In this document: positions 1 through 8,311 of the stretch, one piece after another
Numbering within the stretch: the stretch's first letter is position 1
How the letters are laid out: every line of letters starts with the position of its first letter
Origin: Flavobacteriaceae bacterium UBA6231
GTDB lineage: Bacteria; Bacteroidota; Bacteroidia; Flavobacteriales; Flavobacteriaceae
Assembly (NCBI GenBank): GCA_002441545.1
Contig: DJWL01000028.1
Location: 1-25,432 of the forward strand
Length of the DNA stretch: 25,432 nucleotides
Direction: 5' to 3'
The notes under the pieces: generated by a model
What the model saw: the letters and a program-made list of their open reading frames with translations, nothing else
What the model was told of the DNA's origin: nothing
Database searches by the model: none
Made by a program: the position numbers and the translations under genes

Positions 1-453
1 ATGAATTTCGTTAAAGAGTGTTTGTAAATCCCAGGTTCTAAAATCTTCTGTGTTTACTTTTTCTTCAGTTTGTGTCCTGTTATAAAACTGCCATCTGTTT
101 TGATTAAAATACTGCCAGTATAAATTGGCTAAAACACTTTCAAGAATATTTTTTGTTGGAAACTCACTTTTATCAATTTCATTTTTAAAATTATTTATAA
201 TCTTAAGTTGCGCATCTTCTTCTAAAATAAGAGCAAACTTGCTTTTAAAAAGCATGGTTTTTATAAGCTGAGGTTCGTTTTTTTCTTTTTTAGCAAGCAA
301 ATAAATTTGTTCTACAATATTTAAAGCAGATTTTGGTAACCCTTCAACTTCTTGTTGTTCAACTTTTTCCCAAAGATTTTTATAATCGGAATTTTGACTG
401 TTGCTTATGTTAGTAAGTAAAAAAATTGTTAAAAAAAATACAGTTTGTCTCAT
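1..453 (-). CDS. Alpha-2-macroglobulin family protein, N-terminal part (cut by window edge)
   Basis: An open frame of 151 codons runs from an ATG at 453 off the left edge with no stop. It starts with a signal peptide (MRQTVFFLTIFLLTNISNSQ), so the protein is exported. The following region (LWEKVEQQEVEGLPKSAL, then a helical stretch, then LANLYWQYFNQNRWQFYNRT and FRTWDLQTLFNEIH) resembles, from memory, the N-terminus of the very long (about 2000 residue) Bacteroidota alpha-2-macroglobulin/MG2-domain proteins. Those are envelope proteins thought to trap proteases or act in envelope defence. The thioester and MG domains would lie outside the window, so the family call rests only on this N-terminal segment. 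The gene is divergent from the TPR gene at 585. Confidence 0.6.
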   Translation of the reverse strand, partial: MRQTVFFLTIFLLTNISNSQNSDYKNLWEKVEQQEVEGLPKSALNIVEQIYLLAKKEKNEPQLIKTMLFKSKFALILEEDAQLKIINNFKNEIDKSEFPTKNILESVLANLYWQYFNQNRWQFYNRTQTEEKVNTEDFRTWDLQTLFNEIH

Positions 454-584
454 TTGTGTTAATTTGGAACTAAATTACTTTCAAAAGCTATTCCAAAAAA
501 TACTTTTTAAGTAAAAAGTTTCGTTTGTAAAGTAAATTTAATTTTTAGTTGAAAAAGAAACATGAATTTTATTATCAAATTGTT

Positions 585-1538
585 ATGAGAAAATTTATTT
601 ACCTACTGCTTTTTCCATTAATATCAATCAGTCAAAATCAATTAGACAGTATTGATAATTTGTTTAAACACAAACAATTTGATAAAGCAGAAATTACATT
701 GTCGGCATATTTAGTACAACACCCTAACGATTTAAAAGCTATTGAGTTATTAGGAGATACTTATGGGTATCAAGAAAAATGGGATAATGCCATTGATAAT
801 TATAAAATTTTGGTTGAAGCCAATCCAAATAGTGCTAATTATAATTATAAGTATGGTGGCGCTATGGGTATGAAAGCATTATCAGTTAGTAAATTAACAG
901 CTTTAGGAATGATAGGTGATATTGAAAACTCATTTCTTATGGCAGCCAAGTTAGACCCCAAGCATGTTAACTCACGTTGGGCATTGGTAGAGTTTTATAT
1001 GAAATTACCAGGTATTTTAGGAGGAAGCAAAAGTAAAGCATTAAAGTATGCACAAGAATTAGAAAACCTATCAAAAGTAGATGGCTTTTTAGCAAAAGGC
1101 TATATTTATGAATATGATGATCAACCAGAACTTGCTGAAAAGTTTTATAAAATGGCTATAAATGAAGGAGGTTCTTTATGGTGTTATGATAAGCTTACTA
1201 CTTTTTACGAAAAACAAAAGCAACCAGAAAAAGCTTTGGCAAATTTGGAAGTTGCAAACGAAAAACACCAAAGTAACGAACTTCATTATCAAATAGGAAA
1301 GTTAGCTGCCGAGTATAATATAGAATTGCAAAAAGGAGTGCAATGTTTACAAACGTATCTCAAAAATTATTCTCCTAATGATGGTGTTCCAAAAGCATGG
1401 GCACATTACAGATTGTCGCAAATTTATGCACATAAAAAAAATAAAGCTGCAGCTTTAAAGTATATTGATTTAGCACTTGCCGAATCTCCAGAAATGAAGT
1501 CTTTTAAGATGGAAAAACAAAAAATTTTAAAGCTTTAA
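585..1538 (+). CDS. Exported tetratricopeptide repeat protein
   Basis: A 317-residue protein with an N-terminal signal peptide (MRKFIYLLLFPLISISQ) followed by TPR-like helical pairs. Examples are LFKHKQFDKAEITLSAYLVQHPNDLKAIELLG, YQEKWDNAIDNYKILVEANP and, near the C-terminus, YRLSQIYAHKKNKAAALKYIDLALAESP. Such proteins act as periplasmic protein-interaction scaffolds; no specific partner can be read from the sequence. The ATG at 585 is chosen because the signal peptide begins there. An upstream in-frame TTG at 549 would add twelve hydrophilic residues before it. A tiny 8-codon ORF (562-588) overlaps this start as ATGA. Mpl follows 64 bases downstream but has its own promoter-like element, so the two need not share a transcript. 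Confidence 0.8.
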   Translation: MRKFIYLLLFPLISISQNQLDSIDNLFKHKQFDKAEITLSAYLVQHPNDLKAIELLGDTYGYQEKWDNAIDNYKILVEANPNSANYNYKYGGAMGMKALSVSKLTALGMIGDIENSFLMAAKLDPKHVNSRWALVEFYMKLPGILGGSKSKALKYAQELENLSKVDGFLAKGYIYEYDDQPELAEKFYKMAINEGGSLWCYDKLTTFYEKQKQPEKALANLEVANEKHQSNELHYQIGKLAAEYNIELQKGVQCLQTYLKNYSPNDGVPKAWAHYRLSQIYAHKKNKAAALKYIDLALAESPEMKSFKMEKQKILKL

Positions 1539-1575
1539 AATGTATAAAACATTCGCGTATTAGAGACTAAAAAAG

Positions 1576-1583
1576 TATCTTTG
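1576..1583 (+). promoter_or_regulatory. Promoter -7 element for mpl
   Basis: TATCTTTG matches the Bacteroidota housekeeping -7 consensus TAnnTTTG and lies 19 bases before the mpl start codon. No clear TTTG -33 element is visible, so only the -7 element is claimed. Confidence 0.45.
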
Positions 1584-1602
1584 AGACACTCAAAACCATG
1601 AC

Positions 1603-2958
1603 ATGAATGTACATTTTATAGCTATAGGTGGTAGTGCCATGCACAATTTAGCGATAGCTTTACACAATAAAGGATATCAAGTAACAGGTAGTGATGACGA
1701 AATTTTTGAACCATCAAAATCGCGGTTATCAGCAAAAGGTATTTTACCTGAATCGTTTGGTTGGTTTCCTGAAAAAATTACCACAAATATTGACGCTATT
1801 GTTTTGGGTATGCACGCTAAAGCAGATAACCCAGAACTTTTAAAAGCCCAAGAAATTGGGGTTAAAATTTACAGCTATCCAGAGTTTTTATACGAACAAT
1901 CAAAACATAAAACACGTGTTGTTATTGGTGGTAGTCATGGTAAAACCACTATTACATCTATGATTTTGCACGTAATGCATTATCATGATATAGATGTAGA
2001 TTATATGGTTGGTGCACAGTTAGAAGGTTTTGATGTGATGGTAAAGCTCACTGAAGACAATGATTTTATAGTGCTTGAAGGCGATGAGTATTTAAGTTCT
2101 CCAATAGATAGAAGGCCAAAATTTCATCTGTATAAACCCAATATAGCCTTGTTAAGCGGTATTGCTTGGGATCACATCAATGTATTTCCCACTTATGATA
2201 ATTACGTGGAACAGTTTCGCATTTTTGTAGACTCAATCGTTAAGGGTGGAAGCATTACCTATAATGATGAAGACCCAGAAGTAAAACGTGTTGTTGAAGC
2301 TTCAGAAAACACGATTAGAAAATTACCATACCATACGGCAGAGTATACAATTGAAAACGGACAAACACTTTTGGAAACGCCTGAAGGGTCACTACCTATT
2401 GAGGTTTTTGGGAAGCATAATCTAAATAATTTAGCTGGTGCTAAATGGATTTGCCAGCATATGGGTATTGATGAAGATGATTTTTATGAAGCTATTGCCA
2501 GTTTTAAAGGTGCTAGTAAACGCTTAGAAAAAATAGCAGAAAGTAAAACCAGTGTTGCGTATAAAGATTTTGCGCATTCACCAAGTAAGGTAGAAGCAAC
2601 AACAAAAGCTGTTAAAGAACAATACCAAGATAGGACTGTGGTAGCTTGTTTAGAATTGCATACGTATAGTAGTTTAAATGAAGAATTTTTAAAAGAGTAT
2701 AAAGGTACTTTAGATGCTGCCGACGTTGCTGTTGTATTTTATTCGCCTCATGCTGTTGAAATTAAAAAACTAAAAGAGATTACTAAAGAGCAAATTTCGA
2801 ATGCTTTTGAACGAGATAATTTGATTATTTATACCAATCCAGAAGATTTTAGAACCTTTCTATTTTCTCAAGATTTTAAAAACAAAGCATTGTTGCTTAT
2901 GAGTTCTGGTAATTATGGCGGATTGGATTTTAATGACGTTAAAGCACTGATTGAGTAG
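1603..2958 (+). CDS. mpl: UDP-N-acetylmuramate:L-alanyl-gamma-D-glutamyl-meso-diaminopimelate ligase (Mpl)
   Basis: A 451-residue cytoplasmic Mur-ligase family enzyme. Mpl joins recycled murein tripeptide to UDP-MurNAc using ATP, returning old cell-wall peptide to peptidoglycan synthesis. The N-terminal Rossmann-like start (MNVHFIAIGGSAMHNLA) is typical of Mpl rather than MurC. The P-loop GGSHGKTT is at residues 109-116, EGDEY (Mur-ligase acidic motif) at about 159-163, and a Mur-ligase central histidine/asparagine segment (GKHNLNNLAGA) at about 270. The length fits the family. MurC is the closest alternative, but MurC begins with a different GIGGxGMSG motif. The gene stands alone, and the next gene is convergent. 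Confidence 0.9.
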   Translation: MNVHFIAIGGSAMHNLAIALHNKGYQVTGSDDEIFEPSKSRLSAKGILPESFGWFPEKITTNIDAIVLGMHAKADNPELLKAQEIGVKIYSYPEFLYEQSKHKTRVVIGGSHGKTTITSMILHVMHYHDIDVDYMVGAQLEGFDVMVKLTEDNDFIVLEGDEYLSSPIDRRPKFHLYKPNIALLSGIAWDHINVFPTYDNYVEQFRIFVDSIVKGGSITYNDEDPEVKRVVEASENTIRKLPYHTAEYTIENGQTLLETPEGSLPIEVFGKHNLNNLAGAKWICQHMGIDEDDFYEAIASFKGASKRLEKIAESKTSVAYKDFAHSPSKVEATTKAVKEQYQDRTVVACLELHTYSSLNEEFLKEYKGTLDAADVAVVFYSPHAVEIKKLKEITKEQISNAFERDNLIIYTNPEDFRTFLFSQDFKNKALLLMSSGNYGGLDFNDVKALIE

Positions 2959-3071
2959 TTTTTAATTTAAGCCTTAAATTACTGGTATATACTTAACTGG
3001 AAATTTAGAAAGAACTTTCAGAATAGGTAAGTAGCAGCAATTATTTATACCCATTGAAGTGTGCGCCTTTT

Positions 3072-3941
3072 TCACTTATTTGGTTCAATATGAATCAGAA
3101 CGTGTCCCAAATTCTGTATTTCATTTCTAAGATGGTCTTTTAGTTTATGAGAGATATCATGTCCTTCTTTTACTGAAATATTTCCATCAACTATAGCATG
3201 TAAATCTACATGGTATTTCATTCCTGCTTTTCTAATAAAACACTTTTCAGTTTCTAAAATCCCTTCCACTTTGATAGATTCTTCTCGAATTTCTTCTAAA
3301 AGGTCATCATATAAGTGTTCATCCATTATTTCTCCCAAAGCTGGTCTAAAAATCAAATAGCTATTGTATAATATAAAAGCAGAAGCAAATAAAGCTGCCC
3401 AATCATCGGCCGTTTCATATCCTTTTCCAAAAATTAATGCGATTGAAATTCCAATAAAAGCCATTACGGAAGTTATTGCATCACTTCTATGATGCCAAGC
3501 ATCTGCCTTTAGGGACGAACTATTTGTTTCTTTACTTTTTTTTATGACAATTCTGAATGAGATTTCTTTCCATAAAATAATACCTCCAAGAATAATCAAA
3601 GTCCAAGATCTAGGAGTTTTATGAGGTGTTTGTATGTTTTGAATACTCTCGTAAGCAATAATTGTCGCAGAAGTAACCAGAAAAGCTACAACTAAAAAGG
3701 TAATCAAGGGTTCGATTTTTCCGTGCCCATATGGATGATTTTCATCTGCTGGTCGGTTTGCATATTTTAATCCAAAAAGAACCAGTAATGAAGAAAAAAT
3801 ATCCGTTGTTGATTCAATCGCATCTGCTATTAGGGCATAAGAATTTCCAAAAAATCCCGCAGTTCCTTTGATTAAAGCTAAACAGGTGTTTCCAATTATG
3901 CTAAAATACGTTGTTTTTATAGCGGTTTGTTCTTTACTCAT
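3072..3941 (-). CDS. Cation diffusion facilitator (CDF) family metal transporter
   Basis: A 289-residue inner-membrane protein with six predicted membrane segments and a cytoplasmic C-terminal domain. CDF proteins export divalent metals (Zn, Fe, Mn, Co, Cd) in exchange for protons. The metal site in TM2 shows as ADAIESTTD (D40, E43, D47) and that in TM5 as AWHHRSD (H150/H151, D154). HPYGHGKIE (69-77), the usual CDF loop motif, is present. E43 replaces the histidine often found in zinc-type members, so the metal is uncertain. The start at 3941 (MSKEQTAIKT) is preferred to an in-frame ATG at 3998, because the longer frame would run through the palindrome at 3974-3997 and add a spurious hydrophobic leader. 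The gene is monocistronic, between mpl (convergent) and the hydrolase gene. Confidence 0.88.
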   Translation of the reverse strand: MSKEQTAIKTTYFSIIGNTCLALIKGTAGFFGNSYALIADAIESTTDIFSSLLVLFGLKYANRPADENHPYGHGKIEPLITFLVVAFLVTSATIIAYESIQNIQTPHKTPRSWTLIILGGIILWKEISFRIVIKKSKETNSSSLKADAWHHRSDAITSVMAFIGISIALIFGKGYETADDWAALFASAFILYNSYLIFRPALGEIMDEHLYDDLLEEIREESIKVEGILETEKCFIRKAGMKYHVDLHAIVDGNISVKEGHDISHKLKDHLRNEIQNLGHVLIHIEPNK

Positions 3942-3970
3942 TGTTTTCTTTAGGCAGCATATAACTAGTA

Positions 3971-4000
3971 GTATGACATTAAAATATTTTAATGTCACAC
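3971..4000. promoter_or_regulatory. Perfect 24-bp palindrome, putative operator of the CDF gene
   Basis: Bases 3974-3997 form an exact inverted repeat (half-site TGACATTAAAAT). Two more base pairs on each side (3971-3972 with 3999-4000) pair beyond one mismatch. It ends 33 bases upstream of the CDF start codon, where a repressor operator would be expected. No adjacent regulator gene is present. A role as a metal-sensor site is inferred from position only. Confidence 0.5.
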
Positions 4001-4050
4001 ATTAAGCGAAATTAGTTGAAAGTCTTATAAAATTAAGGTTGTTTAACTTC

Positions 4051-4938
4051 TTATTTTAATTTTTCTTTAAAAAAAGCAATAGTTCTATTCCAAGCTAAGT
4101 CGGCAGCCTCTTTATCAAAACGTGGTGTGGTATTGTTATGAAACCCGTGATTAACATTTGGATATATATAAACTGTGTATTCAATATTGTTTGCCTTTAA
4201 CACACTTTCATAAGTTGGCCAACCAGCATTCACTCGGGTATCTAAACCTGCATATTGTAATAATAAAGGAGATTTAATTTGAGCAGCTTCTTCATCTGCT
4301 GGTTGTCCTCCATAAAAAGGTACTGCTGCTTTTAGTGTTGGTAGTTTAACAGCCATCATATTGGCAATCCATCCGCCAAAGCAAAAACCAACCACACCAA
4401 TATTTCTATCACAATCTTTATGAGTTTTTAAATAGTTATAAGCAGCAATAAAATCTTCTAACATTTCATTACGGTCACGCTTTTTTTGAAGTTCTCTGCC
4501 ATCATCATCATTTCCAGGGTAACCGCCAAGTGGTGTTAAAGCGTCTGGAGCCAAGGTTATAAAACCTTCAATAGCAGCACGTCTGCCCACATCTTCAATA
4601 TAAGGATTCAAGCCACGGTTTTCATGCACTACCACAATACCAGGTAACTTGGTTTTACTATCACTAGGTTTTGATAAAAGGCCTTTAATTGTGCCGCCAC
4701 CTTTAGGTGATTCATATGTAATATAGTCTGAATCTAAACGATTATCATCTGGTTTTACTAAAATGCTATCTACATAATTTGGTGAGATAAAACTTAAAAG
4801 CGATGAAACAGTTAAACCGCCAATAGCGTATAGTGATAGTTTTTCAACAAATTGACGTCTATCTATTTTATTGTGAGCATAATCGTCATACAAATCAAAA
4901 ACTTCTTGACTAATATCTTCTTTTTTTAATGACATCAT
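4051..4938 (-). CDS. Dienelactone hydrolase family protein with Tat-like N-terminus
   Basis: A 295-residue alpha/beta hydrolase. The dienelactone-hydrolase fold carries a cysteine nucleophile in GFCFGG (C186), with D233 (AGLDTRV) and H264 (NVNHGFH) completing the triad, and E106 in VVVHENRG as the conserved glutamate. Residues 1-60 are an extension: a helical segment, then DRRQF (RR at 27-28), then a hydrophobic stretch GGLTVSSLLSF. This resembles a twin-arginine export signal placed later than usual. The natural substrate is unknown; related proteins are sometimes annotated as YghX-type hydrolases. It is the last gene of the ECF-sigma/TonB-receptor operon, 14 bases after the lipoprotein stop, which suggests co-expression with the import machinery. 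Confidence 0.82.
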   Translation of the reverse strand: MMSLKKEDISQEVFDLYDDYAHNKIDRRQFVEKLSLYAIGGLTVSSLLSFISPNYVDSILVKPDDNRLDSDYITYESPKGGGTIKGLLSKPSDSKTKLPGIVVVHENRGLNPYIEDVGRRAAIEGFITLAPDALTPLGGYPGNDDDGRELQKKRDRNEMLEDFIAAYNYLKTHKDCDRNIGVVGFCFGGWIANMMAVKLPTLKAAVPFYGGQPADEEAAQIKSPLLLQYAGLDTRVNAGWPTYESVLKANNIEYTVYIYPNVNHGFHNNTTPRFDKEAADLAWNRTIAFFKEKLK

Positions 4939-4952
4939 AAAAATATTTTTAG

Positions 4953-5921
4953 TTATTCTGAGACTACAAATGTTTTAAGCATGTTTTTGCTAGCTGGATT
5001 AGGTACTTCGGAAATTAAAACATATTTTCCAGGAGTAAGGGTTACATTAAAATAACCGGTGTCTCCTGCTAACATATTGTTAACACCTCCTAAAAAAGTA
5101 ACTCCTTTTGGTGCAGGCTCTATAAGACCTTTTGGATTGGACCAATCCATCCAGCTATTTAAGTCTTCCAAATTAGCGTTGTCATCTAATTTAGCAAGAT
5201 TAACATCATGGCCTATAAAGTTTTCATGAACAATTTGATCTTTATAAAACACAGAGAAACAATGGTTGCCTTTACTTATAGAATCATTAAAAACAATTCC
5301 ATCAGTACTTGAAATTTCAACTTTAATATCGGCTGAAGGTTCTGAGTTTCCTGAGTTAGTTTGAGAAACAATAACTTCCTTGGCCATTCCCATAGATGTA
5401 TGCCACATACCATTGCTCATTTTTACATAGCACTCTATTATATAATATCCAGGATCTAGTTTTACAGTTGTTTCAGCAATGAGACCAGGAGAGATTAAAC
5501 CTGAACCTCCTAAATTTTTCAACTCCATAAACCATGCAGGTAGTTTTCCAAATTCAGCAAAGCCTTCTTCTGCTTTACCTTCATTAATAAGCTTCATACC
5601 ACTATCAAATGGTGGTAAAACACGAGTTTTAACACTGTCTAAAGTTATACCTTCAGGGTATTTGTCTATAAGAAAAAAATGGGTTTGTGGAGACGCATTA
5701 TTATATTTGAACGTGTTCCAGCCAGAAGGAATAGAATCTGCCATTTGAAAATCCATGTTTTCAGTAAGAATGTTAATTACATTTTCTTTTTCAATGGTAG
5801 TTTCTTCTGCTTTAGTTTGTTTTTTGTCAGATTTACAGGATAGAATATTTACTATAACAAATAAACTTAAAAGGGTAAAAAAAATAGTCTTAAATGACTT
5901 AAGATAAACATGAGTTTTCAT
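4953..5921 (-). CDS. Lipoprotein with two cupredoxin-like repeats, function unknown
   Basis: A 322-residue protein. The start at 5921 gives a clean lipoprotein signal (MKTHVYLKSFKTIFFTLLSL..., lipobox ILSC, acylated C29); an upstream ATG at 5963 would bury it. The mature part has two similar halves. The first ends with LDPGYYIIECYVKMSNGMWH followed by TSMGM, a Cys/His/Met pattern like the C-terminal edge of cupredoxin-type domains. The second ends with LTPGKYVLISEVPNPASKN and lacks the Cys and His. The first half may therefore bind a metal while the second is structural. This is inference from motif shape; I do not recognise a named family. It lies between the TonB receptor and the hydrolase in one operon. 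Confidence 0.7.
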   Translation of the reverse strand: MKTHVYLKSFKTIFFTLLSLFVIVNILSCKSDKKQTKAEETTIEKENVINILTENMDFQMADSIPSGWNTFKYNNASPQTHFFLIDKYPEGITLDSVKTRVLPPFDSGMKLINEGKAEEGFAEFGKLPAWFMELKNLGGSGLISPGLIAETTVKLDPGYYIIECYVKMSNGMWHTSMGMAKEVIVSQTNSGNSEPSADIKVEISSTDGIVFNDSISKGNHCFSVFYKDQIVHENFIGHDVNLAKLDDNANLEDLNSWMDWSNPKGLIEPAPKGVTFLGGVNNMLAGDTGYFNVTLTPGKYVLISEVPNPASKNMLKTFVVSE

Positions 5922-5982
5922 AAAAATTAATGTTTGGTTGATAACTGTATTTATGTAACTCAATAAATATAAGTAACTTATA

Positions 5983-8193
5983 TTAAAATTGCAATCTAAA
6001 ACTCACATTAGGTGTAATGCCTAAAGATTCATTTTCCTCTTTTGATACAACCTCTTGGTTATCTATGGTATAAATGGTATAATAAGTATTGATGATATTT
6101 TTTTTATTGGTAAGGTTCCAAACCGATGCACCAATAGTTGCATGAGTATTATTTGATACGTTAAATTGGTAAGTAACAGAACAATCAGCACGCAAATAAT
6201 CTTTTAAATTACCGCTGTTTGGATCTTCATAATTTATAGAGCCGTCAACAACTTCATTATTTGAAACGGGTGTAGTTGAAGGTTTTCCAGAGTGCCAGTT
6301 TAGGCCCATTGCAAATTTAATATTATTGTAGGTATATGTACTTGCTAAAGTGACTGCATGACGAATATCTGCATTGTTTGGAAACGATTCGCCATTGTTT
6401 AAGGAATCAAATGTGTAGTCGTTTTTGCTGTAAGTATAACCAATCCAAGTGCTAACAACATTATTAAATTGCCTGTTTATTAATAAGTCAATACCCTTGA
6501 TTTGGTAACTTCCAATGGCATTTGTAAACTGATATTGGTTTTGAAAACCTTGACTTCTGGTGGTTATGCCATCAACTTTTTTAATATATCCTTCTGCGCT
6601 AATTAAGAGGTTATTTTTATTATAATGAATGCCTGTTGATATTTGCTTGCTTTTAATAATAGGGATGTTGGTATTATTTGAAAGTATCCAGCGACGTTTT
6701 TCAATACCTAAAAAATCATTTTGCAAATCAATAACCTGTGAAGTAGTTTGGCTTTTGAACTCACCTAAAATTTCAAATCTGAAAGCATTTAAAAATCGCT
6801 GACTAAAACTTAGCCTTGGCTCAATTAAAAACATATCAAACTTTTGATGATAATTAACACGAGTTCCAAATTTTAAATTGGTTTTGGCATTATTTGATAG
6901 TAAAGAACTTTCGGCATAAATGGCATGACTGCGAATAACTTCTTTGATATAACTTCTAAAAACCGGATTATTAACATCTTCAAGATTGCTTACGCCAATT
7001 TCAGAAAACTGATAACCTCCATTAAATTTTAAATGATGATTCATGTTATAATTTACATCAAAATTTACTGAATGATCATTTACCTCATTCTCTTGTATTA
7101 ATCTTTGATTGTTAAGGATATCATAGTTTGTAGCATCCAAATTGTAATTAGACATATACACTTGGGTTGTAGTTGATAAGCTTTCGTTCCAATCTCTAGT
7201 GTAGATAATACCGGTAGCAAGATTTTGTTGTGACAATTTACTGTTTAAAGATTCATTGTTATCGTTGATAGTGGATTGTTCATCATAATTCAAGTTGTTG
7301 TTTACATTTAAAAAATGAATTCTAATTCTATCTGTTTTAGTGATATCGTATAAGAATTTTGCTGTAATATCATAAAAATAGAAATCCTCGTTTTGAGAGA
7401 TTGAGTAACTGTCATCTTTGGTGCTGGTTAAATCTGAATCCTGAAAAATGCGTTTAAAATATTGATCGTAAGTTGGAGTTACAACTAAATCGGTAATAGA
7501 ACGACGTGTGGATAACTGCAATTCAGTTTTTTTTGATAAAGGGATTTTTGCGTAGGCATCTGCATTTATCAGGTTAAATCCTGCGCCTGCTTTAAATATA
7601 TTATCAATTTTGTCGGAGAGTTGCATATCAATAACACTTGAAATACCATCACCATATTTAGCTCTGGTTCCATTTTTTGCAACATTTACTTGCTTTGTGG
7701 TATAAGGATTAAAAGCTGAAATTAATCCAAAAAAGTGACCAGATTGATACATTTTAATACCATCCCAAAGAAATAAATTTTGGTCGTGTGTTCCACCTCT
7801 AACATTAATATTTGTTACGGTTTCATCTACACTTAAAACACCTGGTAAAGCTTGTATGGTTTGTAAAACATCTGGTTCTATAAGTCCTGGTAAAATACCA
7901 AAGGTTTCGGGTTTTATAGTAGTTGTTCCGTCATTTAATTGGGTAATACCTTTAGTTAGATAATTGGAAACAATAATTTCTTGTAGTCTTTGAGTTTTTA
8001 CTGGCTCTGTAATCTCATCAGAAACTCTTACAACTATAAAACGGTTGTCTAAAATTTCGAAATCTAAATTGGTTTCATTTTTTAGAAAAGCAATAACTTC
8101 TTCTAAAGTTAGGTTTTCTTCTGGGACGGTTGAAATTTTGCCTTTAATGGTTTGGTCGGCATAAGAAAAACTAACGTTATATTTTTTTTTCAA
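5983..8193 (-). CDS. TonB-dependent receptor with STN domain (N-terminus in another frame)
   Basis: A 736-residue frame encoding most of an outer-membrane TonB-dependent receptor. Residues about 1-55 are the remainder of the STN secretin/TonB signalling domain (YNVSFSYADQTIKGK, then LDFEILDNRFIVV). The plug domain follows (LPGLIEPDVLQTIQALPGVL, INVRGGTHDQNLFLWDGIKM), then a 22-strand-type barrel ending in the terminal aromatic VSFRLQF. Such receptors import siderophores, glycans or peptides and signal through FecR to the ECF sigma factor encoded upstream. The frame as given begins only at a TTG (8193), with no signal peptide. The missing signal peptide and STN start are in the neighbouring frame at 8184-8311, separated by an A9 run, so this copy is frameshifted or the run is miscounted. 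Confidence 0.85.
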   Translation of the reverse strand: MKKKYNVSFSYADQTIKGKISTVPEENLTLEEVIAFLKNETNLDFEILDNRFIVVRVSDEITEPVKTQRLQEIIVSNYLTKGITQLNDGTTTIKPETFGILPGLIEPDVLQTIQALPGVLSVDETVTNINVRGGTHDQNLFLWDGIKMYQSGHFFGLISAFNPYTTKQVNVAKNGTRAKYGDGISSVIDMQLSDKIDNIFKAGAGFNLINADAYAKIPLSKKTELQLSTRRSITDLVVTPTYDQYFKRIFQDSDLTSTKDDSYSISQNEDFYFYDITAKFLYDITKTDRIRIHFLNVNNNLNYDEQSTINDNNESLNSKLSQQNLATGIIYTRDWNESLSTTTQVYMSNYNLDATNYDILNNQRLIQENEVNDHSVNFDVNYNMNHHLKFNGGYQFSEIGVSNLEDVNNPVFRSYIKEVIRSHAIYAESSLLSNNAKTNLKFGTRVNYHQKFDMFLIEPRLSFSQRFLNAFRFEILGEFKSQTTSQVIDLQNDFLGIEKRRWILSNNTNIPIIKSKQISTGIHYNKNNLLISAEGYIKKVDGITTRSQGFQNQYQFTNAIGSYQIKGIDLLINRQFNNVVSTWIGYTYSKNDYTFDSLNNGESFPNNADIRHAVTLASTYTYNNIKFAMGLNWHSGKPSTTPVSNNEVVDGSINYEDPNSGNLKDYLRADCSVTYQFNVSNNTHATIGASVWNLTNKKNIINTYYTIYTIDNQEVVSKEENESLGITPNVSFRLQF

Positions 8194-8311
8194 GAATTTT
8201 TAAAACAGATAAAAGCGGTTGCTCTTCTTTTTGAATAGTTTGAGCTTTAAAACTTGAAAAATTCAAAAAAAATAAAACTATTAAAAAAGAAAGGACACCT
8301 TTTCTAGTCAC
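8182..8311 (-). other. Frameshifted N-terminus of the TonB receptor (signal peptide plus STN start)
   Basis: From a GTG at 8311, overlapping the fecR stop codon (GTGACTAG), an open frame encodes a signal peptide, TRKGVLSFLIVLFFLNFSSF then KAQ. It continues into STN-like residues (QPLLSVLKILEKK) until the A9 run at 8182-8190, after which this frame soon stops. Adding one A, or removing two, would fuse it directly to YNVSFSYADQ of the main frame. The restored protein would be about 776 residues, the usual size for the family. Confidence 0.75.

Noticed and set aside
502..519. AT-rich inverted repeat ACTTTTTA-AG-TAAAAAGT between the alpha-2-macroglobulin and TPR genes
   Set aside because: Short and composed almost only of A/T; expected by chance in this base composition, so not called an operator.
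2963..2981. Hairpin TAATTTAA-GCC-TTAAATTA after mpl, considered as terminator
   Set aside because: No G/C in the stem and no T-run on either side.
3942..3998. Longer CDF start adding 19 residues
   Set aside because: It would translate the palindrome and add a hydrophobic leader not seen in the family; MSKEQ at 3941 is the usual type of N-terminus.
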